From NCBI GenBank assembly GCA_029959085.1, contig JARWIR010000031.1, positions 5,518,001 through 5,582,000 of the forward strand: a stretch of 64,000 bases of DNA. Reading direction: 5' to 3'. This document shows, piece after piece, positions 33,229 to 46,790 of this stretch; position 1 is the stretch's first letter; each line of letters begins with the position of its first letter. Both the position numbers and the translations under genes were made by a program. This stretch comes from Nemophila menziesii (Eukaryota; Streptophyta; Magnoliopsida; Boraginales; Hydrophyllaceae). The notes under the pieces were generated by a model. The model did not search any database and was not told the DNA's origin. It saw only the letters and a list, made by a program, of their open reading frames with translations.

Positions 33229-36085
33229 TTGTAAACGACCCATACACTTGTGGGAAGTCACCCTCTCAATGTTGATTTTATATCTCGCTTTGGGAGATGA
33301 CAATTACCCACCAATATATAAAATACCCTAAGTATAGTAGTTGATACAAAATACATAGGATGGGTTTATACCCACCAAGTTGTAACTATATGTTGTTATA
33401 ACATACCTTAAAAACAATTTCATTGAGGATTGAAAAAGGGAAATGTTAAATTGGTTGGTTTACATGTAGTCGATGGGCATATACCAACAACCTTAAATAA
33501 TCAGGTTTTCATTTTAAACTCTCACATATTAAGTTTAGTATTTCTTCGGTTTACAGAGTTCTTAATTTAGTTTACTGTGGGTTTACATAGTGCTTAGTGT
33601 TTAGTGTTAGATTTATTGTTGTTTATAGGTACTTGATCACTGATAATTGTGGGGTTTAAACACTCACAGTAAACACAAAAATCAATATGGTAATAAACAC
33701 TATCATAAGATGTCTAACCAATCGCAAACACAAGGATAAATAAATGTATCTTTATACGTGACAATGAAAAAAGGGCATAACTTTAAACATTTGTCTCACA
33801 TAGGCATAAAAAAAGTCAAAAAATATAAAATTCACTAAAAGAACATAAGCCATGCCCACCTTCCTATATGGAGAATATTAGATGATAATTGGTACTGAAA
33901 CATTAACTTTAGTATTAAAAATAACCAATACAATACCTAATACATACAAGTTTGTATATACCCACTGAATTATGCATACAAGTGGATATCAACCCAAAAT
34001 AACCACATAAATATGGGTATCGACCCAATATTTTTGGTAAAAGTGGGTATACACCCACTAGTTACAAACAACCACAACAATGTAGAATAATCATCCTTCC
34101 GTCAATACGTCATTTCTTGTATCCACCAAGTCAATACTCATAAACACAAAACACTTTTCAATGTTGGTGGGCTTATGAGTGTGATAAAAAATGATATATA
34201 ATCACACATCTCAAAAACACGATTAACTCTCCGCAAGTGTACGGGTTGTTACAAGTAATAATAAGTAAATAAAGTTCATTGCTCAGGGATTTAGGTAGTT
34301 ATTTCAATTCGTGTTCAATACTTTTGTAGATGTATTAAATCTTACGATTTGAAAGATAAATATAAGAAGTGTTTGATTTTTTAATAAATAATATATATAA
34401 TTATTCAAGGAAGATAGCAGTTAAGATTGCAAGTATGCGCCTAATCATATTGACTTAATGGTTCTAGATATAATTGGTTGTTCTTATTAACCAAGATTAT
34501 AAATTCTTCCTAACTCATGTGGTGGTCAACTTAGGAAGCTCACATACTCATATTCTAAGAGATTAAGACAAACCTTAGCGGCTACTTGGCTATTCAAGAC
34601 CTTGGGTTAATTAGCGTACACCAACCGCGTATTCACAAATCAATAATTACAACACCTTGCCACTTTTGGGTGCAAGCTCAATTACTTAGTCTAATCAATA
34701 TAATTTTTCCAAAATTAGATAAGTATATTTTTCAAGGTGTATACCCAGTAGATGCAAAACACAGTTTAGTTTAAAACTCAAAACAACAAGTAGAACAGTA
34801 AACCTAGATTTCTACATAAATAATTTTAAACTAAATAGAAATTAGTGCATAATTGAATCTTTGAATTAAAATATTAAAAATAAATTAAATACAAAATAAT
34901 TATAATTCTAATTTACCCCAAGAATAGAGATAGGGAGGAGTAGAATTTATCCAGTGAAGCTCCAAACTTGAATCTTCCTTCTCTAGATCCTCAAGATCTC
35001 TTTTGTGATGAATTATTGATGAAATGTAAGTTCTGGCGGCCAAGGAATGTATTTATAATGTCAACTTTAGTGTATACATAGGTCATGGGCTAGGTTTAAA
35101 TGACCTAACCCATCTCAAAAACGTTTTCCTCCAAGAGGGGACTAATTCGAGACATGTTTTAACTTTTTCGTTACAGATCTGAGTTGAAAAATACCAGTAA
35201 CCATGCGCTCCTAATTCAGAATCCCATATGAATATAAAATGGATCATCCAATTATTTTTAAATATCACGTAACATCGAAAACAATTCACTATCTAATTTT
35301 GGCCGACAACTGTTTCACATTTATAAAAATGGTTTCTTATCCATTCTTTGACATGTAATATAATACGTGTACCTAAGAGTTTCACATTTAACACATAAGT
35401 TAAGCACAAATAACTCTAAATGTGAAAAATCTCCAAAAGAGGATAAGTAACGAGAATATATCAAATAATAGGGAAAACCCCTCATCTAAGCACAAAAGGA
35501 ACTTAAAAATATGTCTCAAGATAGGATTTAATTATTACCAAATAAGGGAGACATCAAATTTCTTTCCATTGGATTGCAATTACTTTTCTAATGGCACATG
35601 AGATAAAATTATGCACGTAGGATAGATATTTCTCGTCAAGATAGATGAATATAAATTACCCGTTCCATCAGCTAACTATATCAAATTTTAAAATTTACAT
35701 GAAGTTAACACATTCTGAATATATTTATTGGATACACAAGTTTTCTATTGCATAAAACCACAATAGAAACTACCGTTACCTTTTCTATCAAATTGTACTA
35801 TAGGTCCGCGAAAATTTTGTCACAGACTGAAAGTCGTATAAACTCAAGACTGCAACTGTAGAGACCTTTGATATCAAATTGCCCTATAGATCCCCTGAAC
35901 GATCTATATGGGTTTAAACTACATAAATCATTATACTGTGAATAGGGTGAAAAATACTAAATACCCACTACTAATTTAAACAATACTATATAACAATTAA
36001 TGGTTAACAAAAACACTTTATATGAATTAATATTATAAAACATTAGTGTTATTTTAGAAAATTTTTAAGGTTTATCAACTATTAT
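33229..36085 (+). repeat. S3 module
   Basis: Aligns with S1 and S2 from the word CTTGTAAA.GACC onward but is more diverged and enters from unique sequence, not from the Pro-Ala relic. The inner part starts at TGTTGGTGGGC (34162). It keeps the stretch missing from S2 (about 35185-35280). Confidence 0.6.
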
Positions 36086-37798
36086 TCCATGTTATTCTAT
36101 AATTTTCAGAAAAAAGAAGCAAAAACTAATAAAATTGCATTAAGAACACCTTATTTAACCCATAAAATAACATTTGTATTGTCTTTGAAAATATTGCTTC
36201 CGCCGATTAAAAACTCCTCTAATAGACAAGTTGTTCTTCTCTTAAAAATAATAGTTTATGTATACGAAAGGTATGAATTAAGCCAAACTCGCATCACGAA
36301 ATGAATCATCATAATGCTTTACATGCCAAGAATGAGAAAGAGTGCTAGAAAGTTCAATTGATGAAAGATTGTTTTTGCAACGACAATATATACGATTTGG
36401 TTAATATAGAACAAGTTTAGTATGGATGGTATCTTCCATAATTTAGAGTGCATACTGAAAATTATTAAAATTCATGTTTACCTATTTCTTTTCTCATTGT
36501 ATACCCATCTCGTACTTTTGGAAGATAGTTGACTTATGTTTTTTACCCACCAAGATTTATGGTATAGATTTTTTTGTGGGAAATTAGATCAAACTTTTTA
36601 TTAACTTAAACATATAAGACTTTCATCCAATATTTATTGATCCAATATTTAATCATAATAGTTAATTATAATAGCAAGACATATGTAAATAGATTAATTA
36701 GAAAAGTTACCACAATTAATTTTTTTAGGTTTAATATAAGGTACATTTCATACACTACTAAAAGTTATATTGAACCATTCAATATAGGATGAAAGACTTT
36801 TCCTATTTATTAACCCAACACACAGAACATAAGCCCAAGCAACACTGTTGGCAAATGGGCTGGAAAGAAGAGAAAAATTAAAAAATATTTACTTCCCATT
36901 TAACTACTATGTAACTAGTCTACACATCATGGGCCTTATCCATTCTTAGGTTTTAAACAAAAATTTACCCTAATAACAAAGACGCCACCGCTCCTCTCTT
37001 TGTGTATATCGAGGTAAAGTTTCCTCTCCATGTACATATACATTGGTAAAATTAGGTAAAATAGTATTATATCTTACTCAAATTTTTTTGTTGTATTTGT
37101 GTATATGGTTTAACTAAATTTAATTTAATTTTTTTTTCACAGAATAATTAAAAATTGATGTTCTTCTGAGTAATTTTATTGAATCTTTTGGATTTGTCAA
37201 ACTAAGAGTTTCATTAATGGAAAAAAACTTAGATAAATATGAGTTGTCCAATATACTAAGAGACGTTCTCTTAGTTAAGGTATGTGATTTATTTTAGTTA
37301 CCATGTTGCAAGGCACAAGAAAAATCTTGAACCCAATTACAATATGAGTCCCTATATAATGTGAAAATTGCAATATAGACCTACATTATTATTCCTTAGG
37401 AAAGAGATAAAAGAGTTGTGTATGGAATGTAATTTGTCTCTCCTATAAATAATTGAAAAATATAGGATTAGATTTTTCAGTTTTAGCAACTAGAAAGTCA
37501 TGCAATACAATTCAAACAAAAATATTTTGTATTTTTTTATTCATACATATCATCGAGTGTTGTTTGATTACAGGAAAATCGTTGGTCATGATATTTCAAG
37601 AAAATAGAACACTTATATAATTAACTTGGTAAGTTTATTAATCTATTGTTATGCTTCATATGATACTTAATAACAGATGATCAACCCTTAATATTTAATT
37701 CATTGTTCTAATGATTGTAAATTTTAGTTTGGTAATAGATGTGTTTAATTTAGATTAAAAGAATAAAAGCAAGTAATTGTGTGGATGATAAAATATTA
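36086..37798 (+). repeat. Q-R pair without CACTA block (unit 3 end)
   Basis: Empty T site near 36945-37055, here with about 30 bases lost between GACGCC and GCTCCTCTC. R contains the clearest copy of the small-gene segment (see next entry). Confidence 0.7.
37154..37279 (+). pseudogene. R-module small-gene exon, best copy
   Basis: An open stretch of 42 codons, IDVLLSNFIESFGFVKL… ending …ILRDVLLVK, bounded on the right by the donor-like GTATGTG. An AG lies 10 bases upstream but a TAA falls between it and the exon. Related segments occur at about 8682, 13470, 23203, 27904, 41055, 47850 and 62443, most with frame lesions. A following exon-like segment (ELKELC…) is best preserved at 8926-9004. 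No family recognised; it could be a decayed small gene or chance open frame in a repeat. Confidence 0.4.
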
Positions 37799-38734
37799 TT
37801 TGTACACAATTGAACATTAAGCACACGATTAATAAAAGATATGTAAACCAATATTGAATACACAAATAAAAAATGTGTTCTTGGGTGTAAAGAATAACCA
37901 TTTTAGTATGTCATTGAATTAATTCTGCACCGATATGGCGGTACTTAATTATTCCTCTTGAATATTTTTACCACTTTATATGTGCGGCGTATAATTCACC
38001 TAGATCTTTGAGTTTCGTAGCTCGAAAAGGAAAGATCGTGTGATTAAAGCCTTCGCCGGGGTAATTCATCGCCTTCACTTTCATTTCTTTCATGCACAAA
38101 ATATATTTTACATACTTTTTTGCATTTTTCTGTGTTGAATAATGAATTGTTTGTAGAAATTTAATTCTACTTTTTTGTGATCTCATACCCTTCGAATTGG
38201 TGAAATTGTTGTTAATTTACTACTATGAATTAGTATAAAGCTGTAAAACCTCCATGTGCAAAAATCCCCAAAATTGGCAGAGATAGACTATGTGTTTCTT
38301 GACTCACAGTACACGCGCCATGAGTCATAAAAGTTGACCAAAAAGTTAAAGGTGTTCAATTTTCAAAAACTATCACTTTTATTGGGACATAGCACTTTCC
38401 ATTACTTAGAGGTCAAATCAACAATGTAAAATATGCGCACATGCACAAAGTTTTATCCAGTTTTTTAATTAGTTTGTTGTTTAAAATTATTTTGTACCAC
38501 ATTGTGGGACGATAGTTTATGGGTTTTCGAGAGTGATTTATTATATAGACACAGACAAAGGATTATTTGTTATTAACTGTAATTAGTTATACTTGATGAT
38601 TGTACAGCTGTTAAGCTACTTAGAGGTATAACATATACACATACATGTTAGTACTTCTCTATATACTACATGTCTCTTGTAATCAGAATCATTTTAAGAT
38701 AATTAATCTATTGATTGATTTAATTTGAATGCAG
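37799..38734 (+). other. 5' flank of P4
   Basis: Same as 1-984, with a deletion of about 20-25 bp near 38560 that removes one TTGACT word. No gene of its own. Confidence 0.45.
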
Positions 38735-39525
38735 GTAAAAGGAGCTAAGTTTGTACAAGAGTCCAAAAAAAAGAGAAGAGAGGGAACACAGTGACATGTC
38801 AATGATGTCATCATAAACTGAGCTCACAAAGGATGTAACGGCTCCTCCTCCTCCACCTGTCAAGTCTCAGAATGTTCTTCCTTCATTTGAGGTTTCTGTA
38901 AGATCAGGTGAAGGAATCAATCTTGTGGTGGATCTTAATTCAACGCCATTATATTTATCAAATCAACTCAAAAACGGAGTATGTGTGTGCAACACGTTCT
39001 GGAAATGGAATCTTAAAAGCTTTTGTAAAGAACAGCAGATTCTTTCTCCAACTACTAACAAATCTGAGAAAAAACACTACTCTTCTCAAGTAAGTCATTA
39101 CTTTTCCTTACTTCTCTTTAAGGTTTTCTGTGTAAAATGGAGCGTTTAGGGTAATTTTTCTTTCCCAGTAAATAATTTTATTAATTGTTAAATTGTAGTT
39201 CAATTGTAATCAACTTTTTTAATTTTTTTTTTGATTTTTCAATTTTGCAGCAAACGAGTAAAAAAGACTGTGTCAGCTAAATTAAGACGAGGTAGTAAGC
39301 GAAAAAGAGAGGATTCTGCAGAGTGTGAGAGTGAGAAGAGGATTTTGAGACAAAGAAATACTAGTGGAAAAGGTCCTGTAATCTTCAAGGTTTGTGCACT
39401 TTTTTTTGTCACAATAAAACACTATTACACAATTTTTTTTTGCGAAGTAATTTTCTCGGTTTATATAATAATGGTTGTTCATTTTACTTTTGGCAGTGAG
39501 GAGTTGGAAGGAACCTGGAGTTTAG
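38735..39525 (+). pseudogene. P4: RSDEGINLVVDLNS-family gene with nonsense codon
   Basis: Exon 38735-39089 with the same borders as P2. From ATG 38796 the frame stops at TAA 38814-38816, where P1 and P2 have CAA, and the motif Asp is changed by GAT to GGT (RSGEGINLVVDLNS). The basic exon 39251-39389 and terminal exon 39497-39525 (…SWKEPGV) remain. The eight-A run upstream of the ATG matches P1, not P2. Confidence 0.6.
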
Positions 39526-39599
39526 GAAGATATATAAGTATATATATATACACACATTTGGGGTTGGTGGATGAAATTTTGTAGGGGGTACAAAGGTTT

Positions 39600-41669
39600 T
39601 TGTTCTTATTTTTTCTCAAACTGTATGGTTGAATGTTTAAATTGTTTTCCTTTTTTTTGTTCTCGTTAAGTGGTGTATACCCTTTTTCTGCAAACTGTAG
39701 GGTTAAATGTTTGAATTGTTTACTTGGGCATTTATGAACGTCTCAGAAAACTCAGGCTTAGGATATATTTGCAAATGAATGTTTATCAAGTATTGTTTTT
39801 TTAACCCCTTCATCTTGTATATCCGTTGTGTGTTTGGATCGAGAGGGAAAGTGGAGAATGATTAAAGTATCTTATTCCTTGCTTGGCACCACAATTTACC
39901 TCAATCAATCTTGATTATTCTATCTTAGTTCGCTTTGTTCTTACCACAACTCACCGTTAAAACCTTCTCGTTTCCTTTGCTCTTACCACAACTCATAGTA
40001 AAAACCATTTTTTCTTTTTTTCTTTTGCCTAAGAACACCATATTTAACCCATAAAATAAATATTTGTTTATTGTCTTTGAAAATATTACTTCCACCGATT
40101 AAAGCCTGCTCTGATAGACAAATTGTTATTCTCTTAAGAAATAATAGTTTGTGTATACGGAAGATATGAACCAAGCCAAACTCATATAAGGAACTGAATC
40201 ACCATAATGCTTTACCTGCCAAGAATGAGAAAGAGTGCTTGAAAGTTCAATTCATGAAAGATTGGTTTTGCAACGATTGTATAAATGATTTGGTAAATTC
40301 AGAACAAGTTTAGTATGGAGGGTATGCTCTCTAATTTATAGTGCATAGTGAAAAATATTAAAATTCATGTTTACTATTTTCGTTTCTCATTGTATCCTTA
40401 TCTCGTCTTTTTGGGAGATAGTATAATTATATTTTTTACCCACCTAGATTTATTGTATAGATTTTTTGTGGGAAAGTAGCACAACCTTTTTATTAACTTA
40501 AGTATATAATACTTTCATCCAATATTTGATGGACCAATATTTAATTATAATCGTTAATTATAATAACAAGACACGTGTCAATAGATTAATTGAAAAAGTT
40601 ACCACAATTAGTTTTTTTATGTTATGTATAAGGTATATTTCACAAATTACTAAAAGTTATATTGGACCATTCAATATAGGATGAAAGAATTTTCCTATTT
40701 ATTAACCAAATATAGAACGTAAGCCCAAGTAAAGTTATTGGCAAATTGGCCTTATCCATTCTTATGTCCCATTTTATTACTATGTAACTAGTCTACACAG
40801 CATGGGCCTTATCCATTCTTAGGTTTTAAAAAAAAATTTACCCTAATAACATAGACGCTGCAGAAAAAGTTATACCTGCAAAATAAAGTTCCTCTTCTCT
40901 TTGTGTATATCAGAGGTAAAGTTTCTTCACCATGTACATATACATATATAAAATCAGGTAAAGGTATTTTATATCTTACTCAAATTCTTTTTGTTTTATT
41001 TTTATATGGTTTAACTAAATTTAATTTATTTTACTTTTTCACAGAATATTTGAAAATTGATGTTCTTCTGAGTAATTTTATTGAGTCTTTTGGATTTGTA
41101 AAACTAACGTTTCATAAATGGCAAAAAGTTACATAAAAATGAGTTATACTATAAATTAGGAGAAGTGCTCTTAATCAAGGTATGTGATTTGTTTTTGTTT
41201 CCATGTCGCAAGGGATGCAAAAAAATTGAACTAAATTACACTGTGGTCCCTATATAATGTGAAAATTGTAGTATAGGTCAGCAATTATTGGTTTTTAGGA
41301 AAGAGCTAAAAGAGTTTTGAATGACATGTAATTTGTCTCTCCTATAAACAATTGCAAAATATAGGATTAGATTTTTTATTTTTTGTCGCTAGAATGTTAT
41401 GCTATAGAATTCCAACAAATATTATGTATTTTTTGTTTATACACATAGAGTGTTGTTTAATTTTCAAGAAAACGATTGTTGGTCATGACATTTCAAGAAA
41501 ATAGTACAGTTATATAATTGACTTGGTAAGTCTATCAATATGTTGTAATGATTTATATGATGCTTAATAACATATGGTCAACCCTTAATGTTTAACATAT
41601 TATTCTAAAATTGGTAAATTTGTGTTTGGTGACTGATGTTTTTAATATAGATTAAAAGAATAAAAGAAA
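39600..41669 (+). repeat. P 3' region, Q and R, no CACTA block (unit 4)
   Basis: Direct P-Q-R continuity shows the empty form of the site occupied by T1 and T2 (40832-40955). The R small-gene segment after ACAG (41045-41179) has lost the early stop seen in other copies (YLKIDVLLSNFIESFGFVKL) but is frameshifted after VKL. Confidence 0.7.
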
Positions 41670-42952
41670 GTGTACATAGTATATCACAATTATGCTTTTG
41701 ATAAGCTCACTTTAACACCTACTTAGTCACCGCGGAAACTAAAACATAATTCAAAAATGTGTACATTGTATGTCACAAATACCAGTTTTGCAGTTAAATT
41801 TTCTTTTTATTAAACTAGTAAATAAAGAGTCACATATCAACATTTTATCCTAAAAGAGTGCTAATTTTTTTATTTGTTCACACTACAAATATTATACAAT
41901 AATGAAAAAAATTCAAAATATTGCAATAAAGGACGAATAATGTCATACTTTTATTTCATTAATGTCGAATAAAGTCATCAATGAAAGAGGTTATAGGCCT
42001 TACTTTTGACGTGTCAAGAGTTTATGGTCGTGGTTGGTATTAATTTATCTTATGTTCACAATACAAAGGTAATTTAAAAAATCAATTTCTTTAATAAAGG
42101 ACAATTAATAACACTTATGTATCTCATTTCAATGAGAAAGGTGATAGGACACACTTTTGTCGTGTCAAAACTACACGTCTAATCACAATTCATTTTTGCA
42201 TGTTGTTTGGCATGTTCACACGAGCAATCGAATAGAGATGTCTAGAGTCCGGTGTATTACCAGGAACTTCGTAAATAGAGTGTCATTAATTAACATTCTA
42301 TCCTAAATAAGTCCTCATCTTTCTAAATATTTCAAATTAGCTAATGATAGTTGGTTTAATTTCTCTTACGCTCACACTAAGTGGATGATAAAAAAATATT
42401 TTTTTTTTTCAAAATTTTTCAATAAAGGACAGTTAATGACACACATTTATCTCATTTATGTCCAATATATGTGGTGATAGGCTACACTTTTGAAATGTCT
42501 AGACTACGCAATTATTCGAAATGCATCTCCCCGTGTTGTATGGTGTGTACCCACACCCACACGCACACACACAAATTGAAATGCCTGTATAATACGATCC
42601 TTATCTCACTTCAGTCACATATTTCACAACCTACAATTCTTCTCTCCTTAAAAGTTTTTTTCACCAAATCCCGAACCCTTAGTGGAAGAACCACAACCAT
42701 ACCGGAGGCCATGCCCCCTAATTTTTTAAAATATAAAGTTTACGCTCAATTTTTTTGTATTAATAGCTTATGATATTCACTTGGCCTCAAAATTTCATAA
42801 TTTTTTTTGTATACTTCTTTTTATTTTCTCTAAACCCACCTCCCCCTTAAAATAAAAAGCCTTGCTCCTCCTTAGGTGTACTCTCATTGGATCTTCTTCA
42901 TAATTTTTAATCTGTTAATCTTTTGTATGTTTCTTTGGATTTTGGTCAGCTG
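41670..42952 (+). repeat. Degenerate direct repeats upstream of MYB copy 1
   Basis: The words AATAAAGGAC…TAAT, TCTCATT.ATGTC and TGATAGGC..ACACTTTTG recur three times with irregular spacing (about 41925, 42095 and 42420). A CA-rich tract (about 42548-42572) precedes a CT-rich leader. The MYB-proximal 300 bp probably held the promoter and leader. Confidence 0.5.
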
Positions 42953-43572
42953 ATGAAGGTAGAAAAACTTATCAACTTCATTACTGTCCATGGGCATGGA
43001 AACTGGATGGAGCTTCTAAAACATGCAGGTAAAAAACCCTAAACTCAAATACGAGAATAATTTTTTTCATATCAACTTCGTGATGGTTAAACTACTTTAG
43101 GTCAAATCGAAAACGTCATGATTTTACTATTGAAGAAGAAAATGTAATAATCAAGCTTAAAATACAACTTGGCAAATATTTTTCTTTAATGCATTGGAGA
43201 ATTATCACGTGACTCAAATTTTGTTTTGTTTTGGTTTTTATGCAGATGGGATGAGATAGCTAACTATTTGCCTAAAGAACATATAATGGCATCAAGAATT
43301 TATGGAACTCAATCATTAGAAAGAAGCTACTCCGAAATGACATGCATGAAGTTAGCACAAATAACAATTTGAAGCATTTTTGAAATATGCATTTTCAAAA
43401 TTTGGAAACTACCCTTCAAGAGTTTAATTTTCTCGCAATCATAAATATAAGCATGATGTTTTTCCATACAAAAATTGTTGAAATTAATATCTTAATCGTG
43501 ACTTCAAGTTGTTTGAGGAAGATCCAATATATGTTATGTCGTAAATTATTTAATATAAGTGTGACTTTCTAG
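42953..43572 (+). pseudogene. M1: R2R3-MYB transcription factor, decayed copy 1
   Basis: Exon 1 (42953-43028) keeps only the end of repeat R2: EKLINFITVHGHGNWMELLK, cut before GTAAAA, the normal intron 1 position. The exon 2 remnant (about 43084-43177) reads WLNYFRSNRKRHDFTIEEEN and on to LGK; its LLRCGKSCRLR start and GT donor are gone. Exon 3 starts at 43246 after TGCAG with the split Arg codon typical of intron 2 (A|TGG) and reads WDEIANYLP, after which a 1-bp deletion shifts frame. The usual N-terminus with the first Trp is absent. No functional DNA-binding protein can be made. Confidence 0.8.
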
Positions 43573-44671
43573 TTGATGAAAGAGAGAAATGTTAATTGAA
43601 TGTTTTTTTACTAAGTTAATTATTTCTTTCATTTAAACTAATGATTTAGACTTTTTTTTTGTAAATTTTTACTCGAATCAACCTAGGTCTTGACCTAGAA
43701 AAGAAGAGGTTAACCATGGCTCCACTACTTCTTTTGGTCGAACCACCTTTATCCACTTGAGACACGATGTAGACACATGTGATACGCGACATTGAGTCAT
43801 ATTAAAGAAACTACTATATGGATCAATAGCTAGGGGTGTGGCCTAAGTAATTCAAGTGATAACATTGTTTAAATGATAAAAAATAAAAATATAAAAAGAA
43901 AATAATTTGTTATGGAATATTTCGTGTCAATTTATAAAAAGAGCGGAAATGATAATTTATATTTTTGTTTACAGTTTTTATGTTATGTAATTTATAATAT
44001 AACATACAAAATGATACTTTTTCATTTTAAATAGAGCTTATAATACGCATGGATTAAATGAACCGAAAGAGGACCTACCCCTAACAAAGGAAAATATTTT
44101 TTGTGATGTGTTGTTTAAAAGAAATAAAACCCACAGGGATTGCGAGTATAAGTTTTTATAAGAACAACGTCCCGATCACTTGCAAGGGAGACAATATTTG
44201 GTGCAATTTTGTGCTGGAAGGGGAGCAGTTGCAATCAAGTTTTCTTAAAAGGACGAAACAAGCTCTAAGGATAGGATTTTCATAATTAAAACTGCCTTGG
44301 AGTTTCCCAAGGACTTACAAAGTTATAGAATAACTATTATTTTTTTGTGACAATAATCTATATTGGAGCATGTACAATAAATTTATGAGATTTTACAATA
44401 TTCGCTATGCCTGCGAATTTATTTTGTATATTATTTGGAACTAATTGAAAATAAATTGTCTTTTGAAATTTAAGCTCTAATTATTTATTTTTTGGATTGA
44501 GATGAAACAATAATATTATCCTCCACGATATATCACGTTGTACTCAGGTTGTAGGGTCTCTCCTACTAATATCATTTAATTATCTTATGAAATTTTACAC
44601 TATTTAAAATATTATTTAATGATATCACCTCTCAAGGATTCAAGATATAGAATAATATAAGGATTATTTAA
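43573..44671 (+). other. 3' part of M1
   Basis: Matches M2 except that about 1,425 bp present there (50693-52118) are missing at about 43855. An open frame from ATG 44106 to 44285 (CLKEIKPTGIASISF…, ITCKGDNIWCNFVLEGEQL) is broken by stops in M2 (about 52365-52540). I do not recognise it. Confidence 0.45.
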
Positions 44672-46790
44672 TGTTGGTGGGCCCATAGGTGTGATACAAT
44701 AATTATCTAAAAGTGCACACATCTCAAAAACACGATTAACTCTCCACAAGTGTACGAGTTTTTACAAATAATAATAAGTAAATAATGTTCGTTCCTCAGG
44801 GATTTAGGTAGTTATTTCAATTCGTGTTCAATACTACCATAGATGTTTTAAAATCTATTGAATTAAAAGATAAAAATAAGAAGTGTTTGTTTTGTTTTAT
44901 AAATAATATAAATAATATAAATAAATATTAAAGGAATATAACAGTTAAAATTGCAAGTATGCGCCTATTCATATTGACTTAATGGTTCTATAAATAATTG
45001 ATTTTTCTTATTAACCATGATTCTAAAGTCTTCCTAAATCCTGTAAGGGTTGACTTAGGAATCTCACATATTCATATTCTGAGAGATGAAGACAAACCTT
45101 AGTGGCTACTTGGCTATTCAAGACCTTGGGTTCACTAGCGTACACCAAACACGTATACACTAATCAATAATTAGAACCCACTGCCCCTTTTGGGTGCAAG
45201 CTCAATTACATAGTCTAATCAATATCATTTGTACAAAATAAGATTTGTATCTATATCAAGGTGTATATCCAATAGATGCAAAACATAATTTATTGTAATA
45301 CTCAAAAGAACAAATAAAACAACAAAACTAGATGTATACATAAACAATCCTAAACTAAATAGAAATTAGTGCATAATTGAATCTTTGAATAAAAGTGTTA
45401 GAATAAAATTAAATAAAAAATCATTCAAATATAATTTAGCCAAAGAATAGAGATAGAAAGTGTAGAATTGATGCCGTGAAGCTCCAAACTTGATTCTTCA
45501 TTCTCTAGATCCTTATGATCGCTTTTGTTATGAATTATTGATGAAAGGTAAGCTCTAGTCCAAGGAATGATTTTTAATATTTGGAGAGGATATTTATAAG
45601 TGGTAAAATGGTTTTAGAGTTTACATATGTCATGGGATAGGTTTAAATGACCTAACTCATCCCAAAAACGTTTTCCTCCAGAGGGGATTGGTTCAAGTCA
45701 CGTCGGCTGCAAAATTTATGACTTCTTCATTACGGATCCGATTTGAAAAATATCAGTATCCAAGTGCTCCTAATTCAGAACCCCATATATATATAAAAGG
45801 GATCATCCAAATTATTTGTAAATATCGCGAGGCATCGAAAATAATTCACTTTCTAATTTGTGTCTACAACTCCTTCACTTTTCTATAAACGGTTTCTTTA
45901 GTCCTATGCTATTGGTTTCCTTCTTTGATCTCCTTTACTCAATTTATTATCTATGCTTAAAAATATAATACAATTCGTGTACCTAAGAGTTTCACATCTA
46001 GCACATAAATTACTCACAAATAGCTCTAAATTTGACAAATCTCCAAAAGAGGGTAAGAAACATGAATAGGGAAAATAATAGGGAAAATCCCTCATCCAAG
46101 CACAAAAGGAACTTAGAAGTATGTCCCAAAATAGGATTTATTTATCACCAAAAAAGGGAGACATCAAATGTCTTTACATTGGATTGCAACATACTTCTCT
46201 AATAACACACGAGAGAAAATTGTGCACGTGGGACAAATATTTCTTGTCACGATACTTGAATATAAATTACTCGTTCTATCGGCTAACTATATCAAATTTG
46301 AGAATTAAAATGAGGTTAACACATTTTGAATATAGTTATTGTATACACAAGTTTTTTATTGCAACAAAAAGCTCTTTGTTTTAAATTGCACTATAGGTTC
46401 CGAAAATTGTACTTCATAGACAGAAAGTGGGTATAAATCCACCATACAAACTGTTGTTACCTTTGTTATCAAATTGTACTATATGTCTCTGAAAGTTCTG
46501 TCACAAACATAAATTGAGTATAAACTCACCACTGCAACTGTAGAGACCTTTTATATCAAATTGCACTATAGGTCCCTAGAAAAATATATGTGGGTTTAAA
46601 CTGCATAACTCATTATTCTGTGAATAGGGTCAAAAATACCAAATACCCACTACTAATTTAAATAATAATATATAACAATTAATGGTTAACAAAAACACTT
46701 TATATCAATTAATAAAGGATAAAAAAAATTAGTGTTAGTTTAGAAAAATTTCAAGCTTTAACAACTATTATTCCCTGTTACTCAATAATA
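44672..46790 (+). repeat. S' module after M1
   Basis: Inner S sequence only, beginning at TGTTGGTGGGCCCATAGGTG, clearly diverged from S1-S3. The shared start point TGTTGG and the retrotransposon-like words support a mobile origin for this part. No coding frame. Confidence 0.55.

Larger units (their letters stand above)
28538..37798 (+). repeat. Array unit 3 (P3-unique-S3-Q-R)
   Basis: Starts with the same R tail as the other units but carries a diverged P gene and 3.6 kb seen nowhere else in the window (about 29600-33228), then S, Q and R. It looks closest to the unrearranged layout, because the R-to-S joins of units 1, 2 and 5 can be derived from it by deletion from inside the P3-type gene into S. 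Confidence 0.7.

Noticed and set aside
42549..42572. CA-rich tract as a possible regulatory element
   Set aside because: A simple-sequence tract present in both M copies; nothing ties it to function.
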